A DNA stretch of 64,000 nucleotides from Luzula sylvatica (Eukaryota; Streptophyta; Magnoliopsida; Poales; Juncaceae), in contig OX326958.1 of assembly GCA_946800325.1 (NCBI GenBank), positions 2,304,001 to 2,368,000 on the forward strand, in the 5' to 3' direction. The notes beneath the pieces were generated by a model. The model made no database searches. It was given only the letters and a program-made list of their open reading frames with translations, and was not told where the DNA came from. Shown in pieces: positions 35,591 to 48,563 of this stretch. Position 1 is the stretch's first letter. The number at the start of each line of letters is the position of its first letter. The translations under genes were made by a program, and so were the position numbers.

Positions 35591-36769
35591 AAATATTTCG
35601 AGAAAAACTAAAATTTATCTGTGATAATAGTAGTTTAGTCATTTAAAAACATTGTATCGTTTTATTTTATATGGATACGTGTTTTTTTTTCTTTTCTATT
35701 TACTGTACAAAATACTTCAATTTATTACTTCAGGACACACATGAGTCCATGACACGAGCCATTTGCCATATTTTATAATATTAAAGATAATTTATGTTCT
35801 TTGTACCCAACTTCAATGTCTATAATGCCATATGAACCATATGAAAATATTAAATAATTATTAATATGTATATAAACAGTAGTAATGTACTATCATAAGA
35901 TGTGCTAGTTTTATTTATCATTTTATTAGTTCTATTTATAAAATAGTATTTATCATAGTCTTTAAGGACGCATGCTACTTTTTTAATTTTGAGAAAACAT
36001 TTCCCCTTATTTAATTGTTTTTTTTTTATGATATGATTGTGCATTTTTTTTTGTAACATGTAAACAATCATCACATAATGATGTCTAATTTAAAAACAAA
36101 TAAAAATAAAAATATGCGCAATGTGCATGTAACTGGTTTATGTTGCATTTTGTTCCTAACTACTAAAACAATATGTATGGACATTTTCGAAAAAAACACA
36201 GCATTATCTTGGATTTGGTCAGAGAACTTCACAGTTGAGAGACGAGAAATAAAAATCTACGATATAATGCCAGTTTTAAATGCTAGGAATAAATTTTTGG
36301 TAGATCAACTAATTATAATTATAATTATAAGTTATGTATAATTTTACAAGATTTACTTTTACCATATGCAGTCACGTCACTCTTTCATTGTGGACCGTCT
36401 GATATGGCTGTAAATTTCATCTTTGAATCGTGGCCGTCCATTCTTATTAAATACACACGATTTTCGTATACCACACCTATTTTCGTCAATGGTCCATCAT
36501 GGACCTGGTTCATACTGTCTACTCATGTATAAGAGGGATTATTCTTTCTCTCTCTTCGTTTTATTTTGTCCACTCAACAAAATCTTCGACCATGAAAGAA
36601 TGGGCGATTTCTAGGGTTTCAGTGGGTTCTCTCCGTCGAGTCGCACCGTCGATTTCTAGGGATTTTGGACCTAGTTTTTTTTTGTTTACTTTTTTACTTT
36701 TTGAAGAGGTTAAATTTTGATATCAACGAAATATACGTGGTAATTATATATTTATTGAACATTAGTTAT
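35591..36769. other. Spacer containing a promoter- and leader-like fragment
   Basis: Mostly AT-rich. About 36360-36720 is less AT-rich and looks like a gene 5' end: a CT-rich leader, then an ATG at about 36591 (MKEWAISRVSVGSLRRV) that runs out after roughly 40 residues. No donor and no downstream exon is recognisable. It may be a captured gene fragment. Confidence 0.35.
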
Positions 36770-38432
<1,663 letters not shown>

Positions 38433-38743
38433 TCAAGAAGATTATTTTGCTATGAGCTTATTGACGTGGATGATGATGTCATCAATCGTGGGTCGAATCG
38501 CGAGTCCGGGTATGCCGGATCCGGACACGTTTCCCATTTGATCTGCACGTTCTTCACGACTGAACCTCCTTCCGATTCGTCAATTTCATAAACATAAGGA
38601 GATTTTCAGTTCCTACAATATTAAGAAAACAATTAATTATTTTTTTGTTGTTGTGAAATTAAATAAATCGAGTACATTATCCCATAGAGAGTACAGCCCA
38701 AAGACCAAATATCGGTAGAGGCATCCAAATCCACGTTGGTACC
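38433..38743 (-). pseudogene. Partial copy of the STK16-like kinase, exons 4-5
   Basis: 38433-38614 matches exon 5 and 38675-38743 matches the 3' part of exon 4 of the kinase at 40084-40492, with the intron between them kept. An internal deletion of about 40 bp in exon 5 removes the region encoding LRQFITWMLQPQ, and other changes break the frame. The copy stops abruptly at GGTACC within exon 4. It lies 1.3 kb from the parent gene, consistent with local tandem duplication. Confidence 0.85.
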
Positions 38744-39439
38744 AAATCTACGTTGTAAAATTAAAATATCCAATTATTATTTTCTATTTTTTTATTATTA
38801 AATTTTTGAATAATATCCAATTATCATTTCTCTTCTTGGAATAATATCCAATTATTATTTTTTTTGAATAATATCCTATTATTACTTTTTTGTTATTAAT
38901 TTTATTTTTGGACTTGTTTTTATTTTATTTTCAGCCACGTGTCATGACCATTTTATCAATCACACACTTATCACTGTCCTCTAAAATGTCTACCACCTTA
39001 TTTATATTTTTACCATTTTATCTTATTAAATTATATTACATCACTAAAAATGTACTGAATTATTGATTATTTGATTTTATAAAATATTTTTCTTTTTAAA
39101 TATTTAAGTGTTACTCATTTGAATAGAAATTAGGTTTTTTTTGTTGAGAAAATTGAATATGAATTTTGATTCTTTTGATGGATCTACATTGCTTAAGCTA
39201 CTCCGTCTAAATTCACTTGTGATTTGTTTCGGCTTATTAAATACATTGCAAAAAATAAAAATGAAAAACATATATCTACATGTACGTTCGCACCTCGGCC
39301 CTACTTCAGTTCTTTCAGATCTCCTTAAGAGTATTATAAAATAGCAACCATGAACGTATTTATTTAGGAGAAAAAATACGCGACGAACTGTCATTAGTCA
39401 TGAATGCTTCTACGGGTAGTAAACGAGGATTTGCAGGAC
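38744..39439. other. AT-rich spacer
   Basis: No gene is visible. ATAATATCCAATTATTATTTTT units repeat near 38770-38890. Short ORFs near 39100-39400 have no recognisable family. Confidence 0.45.
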
Positions 39440-40083
39440 ATTAGTCATGAAGGTATACACCCAGTTTAACTTATGGTCAACTTCCAATAATTTTAAAATA
39501 AATATAGATTGCATAAGAATATCGCAATACTAAAATTGTTGAGATCAATTATTGTTAATTGGGTTTTCTCCAATATCCAACACGACATTTAAATAAATAT
39601 ATCATTTTTTTTTTTTTTTTGCAAGAGCGCATTTTAGTTGAAAATTTATCTCACATAATGTGATGAATGGTATGTTTTTATATCACAAATTATATTTCAT
39701 CTCTTATGCGTGAAGTCATGCAATTTGCATTGATACATGTCCTTTGATGTTATATTTTTATAATGTTCATTACTTTTATATATATCTTTATTATATAGAT
39801 GAAAGGCACAATAATCACACCAACTATTTTATAACAATAATTAAAGGAAAAGTAAATAAAAAGAGATAACAAAAATTTATTACTGGTATTCAATTCACAT
39901 AAATAACAATAAAGTATATAAAAACTAAATTCCAATTCTAAATAAGTATGCTCTTTTTTTTCCTCCTCAAAAGTTCATAAAATGAATAAATAACATAAAC
40001 AAAATAGGGCAAACAATTGCAGTATAAAGAAATTACAATTTTCTCGCTAGTAACGTAATAATAATATTTCAAACATATTCGAT
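39440..40083. repeat. 3' flank of the kinase, parental copy of the duplicated block
   Basis: 39470-39740 and 39850-40083 are the sequences whose relatives form blocks A, B and C. No gene content beyond the presumed 3' UTR of the kinase is seen. Confidence 0.6.
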
Positions 40084-41785
40084 TCAAGAAGAGTATTTTG
40101 CTACGAGCTTATCGACGTGGATGATGATGTCATCAATCGTGGGTCGAATCGCGGGTTGCGGCTGAAGCATCCACGTGATGAACTGACGAAGCGGGTCCGG
40201 GTATGCCGGGTCCGGACCCGTTTCCCATTTGATCTGCACGTTCTTCACGACTGATTTCAGACCTCCTTCCGATTCGTCAATTTCATAATCAAAAGGAGAT
40301 TTTCCGTACCTAAAATATTCACAATTAATTAAAAACATTTTTTTATGAAATTAAATAAATAGCGTACATTATCGCATAAAGAGTGCAGCCCAAAGACCAA
40401 ATATCGGTACGGGCATCCAAATCCACGTTGGTACCGACTTCCCAGAGTTCAGGGGCTCTGTAAAGAGACGCGCAGTGCTCTGACGCCCATTCCTGAAATA
40501 AAAAAAATTAGAGGGGCCTTTTGGTAAAAAGAGAAAATTAGAAGGGCGCGTACCTGCAATTGCGACGCCTCGGATTGGGAACGGATGGATCTCTTAGCGG
40601 GTCGTGTGCTCTCGAAATCCATTAACATGGCTAGAGGAGGCTGCCCTTTCCTTTGTGTGATTAACACGTTCTCTGGCCTCACGTCGTTATGAGCAAATGC
40701 GGGCTCGAACCCGTGCATGTGTTTCAGACCCGCACAGAGCTACCAAAAAAAAAATTGAAAATTTAAAGAAATATAAAATGAATAAAGGAAAAAAAAGGAT
40801 TTTACCTGGCGAAAAATCTGAAGAACGGTTGAAGTGGGGAAGTATTCGTTCTTATCATGCATGATTTTCGTCAAATCGAACAAGGTACCGTCTAAATGTA
40901 CCGGAAATAGCAAATAGGCTTCGTGATTTTGTACCCCTTCTTCTTTCCCCTTGACCGAAATGATCGCGTGGTCGATAAGGGGAAGCAAATTGGGATGGTT
41001 GAATTGAGAAGAAACACGAATCTCTTGCCTCACCAATTCCAATTGCTCGTTGCTGTGTATCATGAATTTCTTCATCGCGTACGTTCCGTCAACTATAATT
41101 GCATAATTGGGAGTTAAATTGGATTAAATTGGAATTTTTGTGTGCAACTCGAAATTGAATCGGATCCAATAAGGTCAATCTTATATAATCGTATAAAATT
41201 TGGTTCTTTAAATCCATGGTTCAATGATCGACCTCAGATCTGAATCGTGATTGACAACGAAGATAGTAAAATTTGGATTGGAAAATGAGATCTGAATCGT
41301 GGAAAGGAAGTAAGAATTAAGGCCATTGGATTAGAAATTACAAATCAAAGACAGATCCAAGGGAATCTCTACATGCAGCACAAAGTTTTAAACCAAAATC
41401 AGATCCGAGAACATTACCCAACCACAGATCCAATTACGTTTGATAATCAACGAATCAAAGAAACAAAGATCCAAAACATAATCCATAATCAAATTCAAGC
41501 ATATTTGAATACCCTTTATAGAAATTGCACGAGAAATATGAAATTTGAATCATTTTTCTTACCTGAGATGTGGGAAGGGTCGAGAGATTTCTTCTTAGCC
41601 AATCCGACGGTACCTGTACCGTCGGAACCAGCAGCCGGCAGGATCTCCTTAACGAGATAAACGTTAGACGATGCATCGGTACCGCTGAGCAGCTTGACAA
41701 CCTGGAACTTATTATCGTTGACCCAGACATCGCGGCCTCCGCCAGCGCCGTACATCGCATTCAATCCTGAAAACGAACACCCCAT
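40084..41785 (-). CDS. STK16-like (NAK family) protein kinase with altered catalytic motifs
   Basis: Five exons (41785-41563, 41092-40806, 40739-40554, 40492-40368, 40309-40084), all GT-AG and in phase, give 348 residues. The N-terminus MGCSFSG suits N-myristoylation at G2 and palmitoylation at C3, as in STK16. Kept: Lys82 (YAMKK), Asp189 in HNDVRPEN, APE at 245-247, and DIWSLGC. Changed: the glycine loop at 33-42 reads LSGTDASSNV and lacks the GxGxxG pattern; DFG is DFE (211-213); the catalytic-loop Lys is Arg191. STK16 kinases act at Golgi and membranes. Here activity may be weak or absent, so a pseudokinase or a divergent paralogue is possible. A LINE sits 98 bp upstream of the start, and pieces of the 3' end are duplicated nearby. 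It could also be a young, decaying duplicate. Confidence 0.9.
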
Positions 41786-41794
41786 TGTTAACTA

Positions 41795-41829
<35 letters not shown>
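41795..41829. repeat. (CT)n tract in the kinase leader
   Basis: CT-rich microsatellite, GA on the gene strand, 10 bp upstream of the kinase start codon. Confidence 0.85.
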
Positions 41830-42058
41830 GGAGTTTCTCTCTCGCGCTTCAATGGTGAGTAGACTTCTCTTGTTGTACGTTGAAAGAAAGGAATGGCACA
41901 TCATGAATCCACGATACAACTAGAAGCTTTTGAAATGGCGATTTGAAATGGCGATTCCCTTCCTCTACTGAAAACATCCTCCCTCTCCTCTCGCCTCACT
42001 CTCCCCCATAACTTATTCTCTTCTCCACTATATTCTTCTCATCTTATCCCTGTCTCGG

Positions 42059-44302
42059 ATGCGAAAAATGGGTACACCGATCGCACCCTTTCCCTCTCCA
42101 CAAGCCCGTCCTCTAAGAAGTTGTGTGTTCATGGAAGAAACCGAGGAACACCGGTGTATAATGCAGCAACTATACAGGGCGGTGGTTGTTACAATGGTTA
42201 ACCCGGTTCCAGCAGATGAACTTGCAGGCATATTCTCAATCCATTACGGTGGTAACTCAGAAAATTATAAATTCTATCAGCTCGATCCTCGATCTTATCT
42301 ATTACAACCTCCCCCTCCGTATACACAACAAACCATGCTGTCTAATGTGCCGCAATGGTTCAGAGTGGCTGGGATAGGGATTTTCGAATGGAATCAGGGG
42401 ATGGATTCCTCGAGTTTTTATCCCTCGGTGCTCGTTAACATCTGTATCGAACGGTTCCCTCTTCATTGCTGGAGCCAGAACATTATAGCAAAATTAGTGG
42501 AGGATTTCGGCTCTCTCGAAGCAATTAACGACGAAGACTGGCATGGCGAACAACGACAATCATTGAGGTTGACAGCACGCGTGGCCCATGTGAACAATGT
42601 CCCAGTGGAGATGGTGGTAGGTGTTGGAACTCAGTGGTCTATTTGCCGGATACAAATCGAACACGAAGCCAATGACCCTAACATGCCACCGCTGGACCAA
42701 TCAGGGAGACTGGCGGAGTCACCTCCGGATATGGATCTGCACCTTCACCAACAAGCTCACACACCGGCCCTAGAACAAGACTCTGATGAAGATGAAACGC
42801 AGAACCCTGATGAACAGGTCATGATGCGACACACAAAAAAATACAATGAGCGGCCACAAAGAACCTCATCGGATAGAGAGGGGACAAATAAGACAAAGGG
42901 GCCCCAGCATAATAATACAAAACTGGGCACAGAGGACCTACCATGCGTGAATCCCCATAACTGTCCACCCCTGATTGGGGACAGGAAAAACAGTCTAATC
43001 AATAAGAGGTTGACAAGTGGCACCGTACACTACAGTCCAAATGGTGACAAATGGTGCCCACGTCTAACTCCAAGGAAATTGGCATTTGATTTCCCATTAA
43101 AATCTATTCTGGGCCCACCTCCTCAATTAAATAAACCATTCCCTGATGATCTCCACATATCCAATAATCTCTCTTTCACCTCTCCTCACATTCTCTCTCT
43201 CGGTCCATCTTGCTCAGAGAAGTCACCCAAACTCTCAATGTCTTCATCCAGTAACTCTAAGGATAAGGCCCAGATTGTTCTCAATGCTGACGATGAGCTA
43301 ATCCACAGGCTTGCGAGCATCCATATGCCTCAACAGAAGACACCGGAGGTAGTTTACATCTCTGGCGACGGTGAGGCAACTCGTAAATGGGATTTCACAA
43401 TCGTAGTGAAAACTATCACGGATAGGCCTATCTTTGAGTCTGCTTTCTGTGCGTCCATGATTCGCGCATGGAACATAGATCCCTCCTCCACGTTCATAGA
43501 TGTAGGGGCTAACTCATTTTTGGTGGAGCTACAAAATGAGGAGGATGTGACAAGAATCTTAGAGAAGGGGCCGTGGTCTTATCGACAAGATCTTGTCGTT
43601 ACGAAAAGAGTGAAGAGTGAGAGTGAGATGGCGAATGAAGACTTTAGCTCCGTGGATGGGTGGGTGCAGTTCCACTCTAATAGTCTTGACAAGCTAAATA
43701 ACAAGGGCATTACTGAGCTGGCTACAAAAGTGGGTAAGGTACTCTCAGACCCGGTGTATGGGTTTATCAACAATAAGAAATTTTTCAAGCTTAGGATCCA
43801 GATCCCAATGAATACCCCACTACTCGATAGAGTACAAGCCAAATTACCATCTGGGGATAGCATCACCACCTTCTTAGTGTATGAAAAATTCGCTAGAATC
43901 TGTAGTTTCTGTGGACTGGTGGGTCATAACCCGAGCTCATGCAACGACCATCGGAAGCTTCTCAATCTTCATAACTCGACCCCGAACCCACCTCCAATCA
44001 TCCAGCAACTCCTTACCAAGCGTTTAGGAAACTGGATGACCGAACCGGCTTTGATCCCTTGGCAAAAAAGCAGTATCGAGAAGGGCACCACTGCTAATCA
44101 AATGACTGGAGGGGGTAATAAAAGGCCTCTCAATCTCGACACCCCAACATCTCCTTCGAACCATGTGTTGCAATCAATGGAGCAATCAAAGAACAATGAT
44201 ATCAATAATCATGGGTCGGTCAGCGAGGAGATACCTCATTCATCGTCCACCCAGATAAAGCGTATTAAAGCGGCGGGTCCCAGGGGACCGCCGCATCAAT
44301 AA
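42059..44302 (+). CDS. LINE ORF1 protein with DUF4283 and zinc knuckle
   Basis: ATG 42059 to TAA 44302, 747 residues. The N-terminal 200 residues have no family I recognise. The DUF4283 region (about 455-560: AFCASMIRAWNIDPSSTFIDV, KGPWSYRQDLVV) is typical of plant LINE ORF1 and probably binds nucleic acid. A zf-CCHC_4 knuckle follows (CSFCGLVGHNPSSC, about 620-633). The tail is basic. Its role is to coat element RNA and help deliver the ORF2 protein to DNA. It is directly coupled to ORF2: the last A of its TAA is the first base of the ORF2 ATG. Confidence 0.93.
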   Translation: MRKMGTPIAPFPSPQARPLRSCVFMEETEEHRCIMQQLYRAVVVTMVNPVPADELAGIFSIHYGGNSENYKFYQLDPRSYLLQPPPPYTQQTMLSNVPQWFRVAGIGIFEWNQGMDSSSFYPSVLVNICIERFPLHCWSQNIIAKLVEDFGSLEAINDEDWHGEQRQSLRLTARVAHVNNVPVEMVVGVGTQWSICRIQIEHEANDPNMPPLDQSGRLAESPPDMDLHLHQQAHTPALEQDSDEDETQNPDEQVMMRHTKKYNERPQRTSSDREGTNKTKGPQHNNTKLGTEDLPCVNPHNCPPLIGDRKNSLINKRLTSGTVHYSPNGDKWCPRLTPRKLAFDFPLKSILGPPPQLNKPFPDDLHISNNLSFTSPHILSLGPSCSEKSPKLSMSSSSNSKDKAQIVLNADDELIHRLASIHMPQQKTPEVVYISGDGEATRKWDFTIVVKTITDRPIFESAFCASMIRAWNIDPSSTFIDVGANSFLVELQNEEDVTRILEKGPWSYRQDLVVTKRVKSESEMANEDFSSVDGWVQFHSNSLDKLNNKGITELATKVGKVLSDPVYGFINNKKFFKLRIQIPMNTPLLDRVQAKLPSGDSITTFLVYEKFARICSFCGLVGHNPSSCNDHRKLLNLHNSTPNPPPIIQQLLTKRLGNWMTEPALIPWQKSSIEKGTTANQMTGGGNKRPLNLDTPTSPSNHVLQSMEQSKNNDINNHGSVSEEIPHSSSTQIKRIKAAGPRGPPHQ

Positions 44303-47300
44303 TGCATCTATTATCGTGGAACGGCCGTGGATGTGGAGGCCCGGCAAGAATTCGTTCCATAAAAAGAATACTCCACTGCGCTTGTATCGATATCGCGTTC
44401 CTCTTCGATACAAGATGTAACGTATCGCGTTCTAACCACCTCATCTCGACCATACCTATCCCCCACTCCTTTGTTGTACCGTCTACTGGAAATTCTGGAG
44501 GCATGTGGCTTCTCTGGAAGGATAATGTGTCAGTCACGATCCTAAAGCACTCTCGATATTATATAATTGCGCAAATTAAGTCCCATTCGGACACCAATCC
44601 TTGGACCCTCTTTGCACTTTATGGGGACCCGCATCAAACGAACAACCCGGGAATTTGGGAAGAAATCACTCAACAATCAAACCTACCGAATACTCAATTG
44701 CTGGTTACAGGGGATTTTAATGCTATTGCATCTAATCAGGAGAAATGGGGTGGAGTAGCTAATTCACAGCAGAATACCATGAGAGGCTTCAATACTATGA
44801 TAAATGATGCGGGTTTAATGGACCTAGGATACTCAGGACCGGCATATACATGGACTAATCGCCAATTTTCCTCTGGCTTAGTCATGAAAAGACTTGATCG
44901 GGCTCTTGCTAACTCTCACTGGATAACTCGCTATCCAAATTCGAAAGTTCTCCATCTTCCACAAATGTCAAGTGACCATAACCCGATTCTTATCAAGCTA
45001 AAACCTAAACCGATCTTACAGCCTAAACGATTCCACATAGAGAACTGGTGGTACCACCTGAATGGATTCGTGGCTATGACTAACGAGACCTGTAAAGTTA
45101 ATCAACGTGCAAACTGGGATGAAGGGATCAGAGATATCAAGACCAAAGTGAGAAACTGGGCCAGAGAATACAGCTTTAATCCGAATAATAAGCTGCTTCT
45201 AATTGAAAAGGACTTGGTAGAAGTCCAAAACAAGCTCTCTTTCAGCCCAAGTTTCTATGGGCCCATCTTGTTTAGTCTAGAACAAGAGCATCAACAAATT
45301 CTTAAATACCAAACAGAATTTTGGGCCCAGCGGGCCCGGATCAGATGGGCTTCAGCAGGAGATCTAAACTCGGCCTTCTTTCACGCAACCACACTGAATA
45401 AAAGGCGCACCAATAAAATAGAGGGTATTAAAAAATCCAATGGTGTATGGACTGCAGACCCCAATGAAATTCGGTTATCGTTTACTCGCACGTATAAGAA
45501 CCTATACAAGACTTCGAATCCGGATCCACTTCGAGAATGTATACCGCAAATGGTAATCGATAATATGAGTAACGTCAGATCAGATTTATCACATGAGCTA
45601 ACGGCAATCCCAACCCCAATGGAAATTGAACAAACAATTAGGAAAATGGGGCCGGACAGAGCTCCTGGGCCAGAAGGCGTCCACACAAGATTCTTTATAG
45701 AGAATTGGAACACAGTGGGGGCTATGATAATTAAAGCCACCAGGGACTTCTTCTCTGATCATGCCATACCAAATTCATTTGGGGATACTAAAATTATCCT
45801 AATACCCAAAGTCCCAAATCCCTCCACAGTAAGCGAATATAGACCAATCAGCCTGTGTAATTTTTTATACAAGGTGGTAGCTAAGATATTGTCTTCTCGA
45901 TTAAAGCCATTTCTTAATGAAATTATCTCAAAAAACCAAACTGGCTTTGTCCCCCAAAGAGCTATTCAAGACAATATAATACTTCAAAATGAAGTGTTAC
46001 ATTCTTTTCGAACACACAAATTCATGCCCCCAGCTTTTGCGATGAAAATTGATTTGCGAAAGGCCTATGACTGTGTCGAGTGGCCTTTTCTCGAAGCATC
46101 ACTGCAGATATTAAGGTTCCCTCCCACGTTCATCAGATGGATTATGAACTGTGTTCGGTCTCCTAAATTCACTCTAAATCTGGGTGGTGGGAGTGGTGCT
46201 TTCTTCCGGCCGAGTAGAGGACTCAGACAAGGGTGCCCACTCTCCCCGTCCTTATTCATCATAGCGACTGAGGCTATGTCACGCCTATTCTCAGTCCATC
46301 TTCAAATGGGTAACCTCACTGGTATATCATTAGGAAGAGCGGCGCCTAAATTCACCCACCTTATGTATGCTGATGATCTTATGATCTACGGCTCAGCAAA
46401 CGCTAATGAGGCAGTGCAAATTAATCAAATCTTGAAAACATTTCAGCAAACCTCTGGATTAGCCATGAACCCAGAAAAAACGAAAATTTGGTTTAATGAC
46501 AAAGTCCCGGAAGAATTACGAATACAAATCCTGAGTATTTTTGACGCCTCTATATCTGCTTCTAAAGAGATTTATTTAGGTGCGCACGTCCAGATGAATA
46601 GAACAAGGGTCTCAGATTATGAGTTCCTCATTACAAATATTCAAAATAAGCTAGCTGGGTGGAAAGCCAGGTTATTATCGCAAGCGGGTAGAGTGGTATT
46701 GATTCAAGCGGTGCTGCAAGCCTTACCGATGTATCAAATGATGATACAAGAACTGCCCAGAACGATAATTAAAAGGATCAACTCAATTTTCAAAAAATTC
46801 TTTTGGGGAGGCAAGATGAACTCTAATCACTACATGGCTTGGATGGCATGGGAAAGAATTACTGCACCAAAGAATAAAGGAGGGTTAGGGCTTAAGGATT
46901 TATCTATACTAAATAAGGCCCTGATAGTGAAACAAATGTGGAAATTCATTAATAAGAATGAGGCCATATGGGTACAGCAGTGTGAGGTTAAGTACCTACC
47001 GAAAGATTCGTTTTGGACTTCGAGTAGAACGTATAACATATCCCCATTCTGGCGATCATGCCTAGCTTTAAGAGATGATCTACTCCCTCACTGCCACTGG
47101 ATTCTGGGTAATGGCCGATCTTGCGAAGCCTTTGGTCAGCCATGGAATCCAGGAATGATTTCGAGGGCACCAGTTTCACGCTCGGAAAAACAGTTAAAAA
47201 TGAGGGATCTTTTTGATGACAGTGCCAATAATTGGAATTGGGGTGTGATAAATGAGCTGTTATCACACTCAGAAATTATGAGACTCACGTTGATTTCTTT

Positions 47301-48378
47301 TGAACCCATTAGGAATGATCAGTGCAAGGATAAATTGATATGGAATTTGGAGGGAAATGGAGACTTTAATACCAGAATTATATACAACTTTCTCTGGGAG
47401 AAAGAAATAGCTAATGGCAGAAGAGTAGCCGTACTGACAACAGATGAATGGAATAGAATTTGGAAAATACGGGGAGTAATCCCCAAGATTAAACTCTTTC
47501 TATGGAAGGTGATAAATAATGCTTTAGCCACAAGAGAGAATATCCAAAAAAGAATCAATTCAATTGATTCAATGTGCCCAATCTGCCAAACTCAGGTGGA
47601 ATCTATTAAGCATATATTATTTCTCTGTCCTGGAGCTATGTCTCTATGGGCTCAGTCCTCAATTGATTTATCCAATATTGACTTCTCCCAGTCAATTCCA
47701 TCTCTCATACTATCATGCTTAAGGAAAATTGATCAAACCAGAGTTCCTCTTTTCCTCGCCATTCTCTGGCAATGGTGGTTGGCCAGAAACGCAAAGGTGT
47801 TTCACAATACAAATCCGAGCATACCCGCTATAATCCATCTAGCAGAGAGGGATGAGAGATCGGGGAAAATAACAAACTCTCAATCCAACGACCTGGTTTT
47901 AAGCCTGAATGCTCACTCTTCTGCTTCGGATTTAACTTGTTTATCAGACTTTTCAGGGGATATGAATCAACTTCATGGGATGGCTTTTATTGTTAAAAAT
48001 CGGCAAGGATTCATTATCCATGTACTAGCAAGGGGGAATACCGGGCAGATGCATCCACTAGAAGGAGAATTCAAGGCGTTGTTAATGGCGATGCAGAATA
48101 TAGAAGAACGATTTCCTCACAGACAATGTAGGTTCCTGGTGGATAACCAAGAAGTCTCACAGGTAATGCAACAAAACCTGGATCCGAATCGGATACAACC
48201 ATCGGCCTGGCAAGCGATTCAAGCGGCGAGAGATTGTGTGATGTGGAAACGGAGGCTAAAGGATCCGACGTTTCAGTGGATTCCCCGTGATCTAAATTCC
48301 GAAGCAGATCAATTGGCCAATATGGTGCGAATTCTACAGACCACGTACGAGGACACGGTCTTCCCTAGGATTATCTAA
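44302..48378 (+). CDS. LINE ORF2: endonuclease, reverse transcriptase and RNase H
   Basis: 1358 residues. Endonuclease: LSWNGRG at the N-terminus, GDFNAIASNQEKWGG, YTWTN and SDHNPIL. The expected catalytic Glu (usually LQETK or LMETK) appears as LFDTR, a Glu-to-Asp change. Reverse transcriptase: FRPISLCN-like block, KIDLRKAYDCVEW, GLRQGCPLSP and MYADD. A zinc region (CPICQTQVESIKHILFLC) follows. The C-terminal RNase H keeps its acidic residues (SDFSG, LEGEFKALLMA, LVDNQEV, SEADQLAN). It makes the first-strand nick and copies element RNA at the target. The frame is fully open, so the element may still be able to move. The start is ATG at 44302, in overlap UAAUG with the ORF1 stop. Confidence 0.94.
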   Translation: MHLLSWNGRGCGGPARIRSIKRILHCACIDIAFLFDTRCNVSRSNHLISTIPIPHSFVVPSTGNSGGMWLLWKDNVSVTILKHSRYYIIAQIKSHSDTNPWTLFALYGDPHQTNNPGIWEEITQQSNLPNTQLLVTGDFNAIASNQEKWGGVANSQQNTMRGFNTMINDAGLMDLGYSGPAYTWTNRQFSSGLVMKRLDRALANSHWITRYPNSKVLHLPQMSSDHNPILIKLKPKPILQPKRFHIENWWYHLNGFVAMTNETCKVNQRANWDEGIRDIKTKVRNWAREYSFNPNNKLLLIEKDLVEVQNKLSFSPSFYGPILFSLEQEHQQILKYQTEFWAQRARIRWASAGDLNSAFFHATTLNKRRTNKIEGIKKSNGVWTADPNEIRLSFTRTYKNLYKTSNPDPLRECIPQMVIDNMSNVRSDLSHELTAIPTPMEIEQTIRKMGPDRAPGPEGVHTRFFIENWNTVGAMIIKATRDFFSDHAIPNSFGDTKIILIPKVPNPSTVSEYRPISLCNFLYKVVAKILSSRLKPFLNEIISKNQTGFVPQRAIQDNIILQNEVLHSFRTHKFMPPAFAMKIDLRKAYDCVEWPFLEASLQILRFPPTFIRWIMNCVRSPKFTLNLGGGSGAFFRPSRGLRQGCPLSPSLFIIATEAMSRLFSVHLQMGNLTGISLGRAAPKFTHLMYADDLMIYGSANANEAVQINQILKTFQQTSGLAMNPEKTKIWFNDKVPEELRIQILSIFDASISASKEIYLGAHVQMNRTRVSDYEFLITNIQNKLAGWKARLLSQAGRVVLIQAVLQALPMYQMMIQELPRTIIKRINSIFKKFFWGGKMNSNHYMAWMAWERITAPKNKGGLGLKDLSILNKALIVKQMWKFINKNEAIWVQQCEVKYLPKDSFWTSSRTYNISPFWRSCLALRDDLLPHCHWILGNGRSCEAFGQPWNPGMISRAPVSRSEKQLKMRDLFDDSANNWNWGVINELLSHSEIMRLTLISFEPIRNDQCKDKLIWNLEGNGDFNTRIIYNFLWEKEIANGRRVAVLTTDEWNRIWKIRGVIPKIKLFLWKVINNALATRENIQKRINSIDSMCPICQTQVESIKHILFLCPGAMSLWAQSSIDLSNIDFSQSIPSLILSCLRKIDQTRVPLFLAILWQWWLARNAKVFHNTNPSIPAIIHLAERDERSGKITNSQSNDLVLSLNAHSSASDLTCLSDFSGDMNQLHGMAFIVKNRQGFIIHVLARGNTGQMHPLEGEFKALLMAMQNIEERFPHRQCRFLVDNQEVSQVMQQNLDPNRIQPSAWQAIQAARDCVMWKRRLKDPTFQWIPRDLNSEADQLANMVRILQTTYEDTVFPRII

Positions 48379-48563
48379 GGATGACATTGCTCCCCTGAGG
48401 CTCAACTGGAGACTGAGATCTCCTTCTCTCCTGCCCTACTTTATTTTGCTTTTTCTTCCTTATTAGTCTAAGTTTAGTAATTTTATTATTCTGTTCATTT
48501 CAAAGTTTGTAATATACAACTGATCTCTTTTTGATTTATGAATCTAAGCCCACGGGCATCTTT

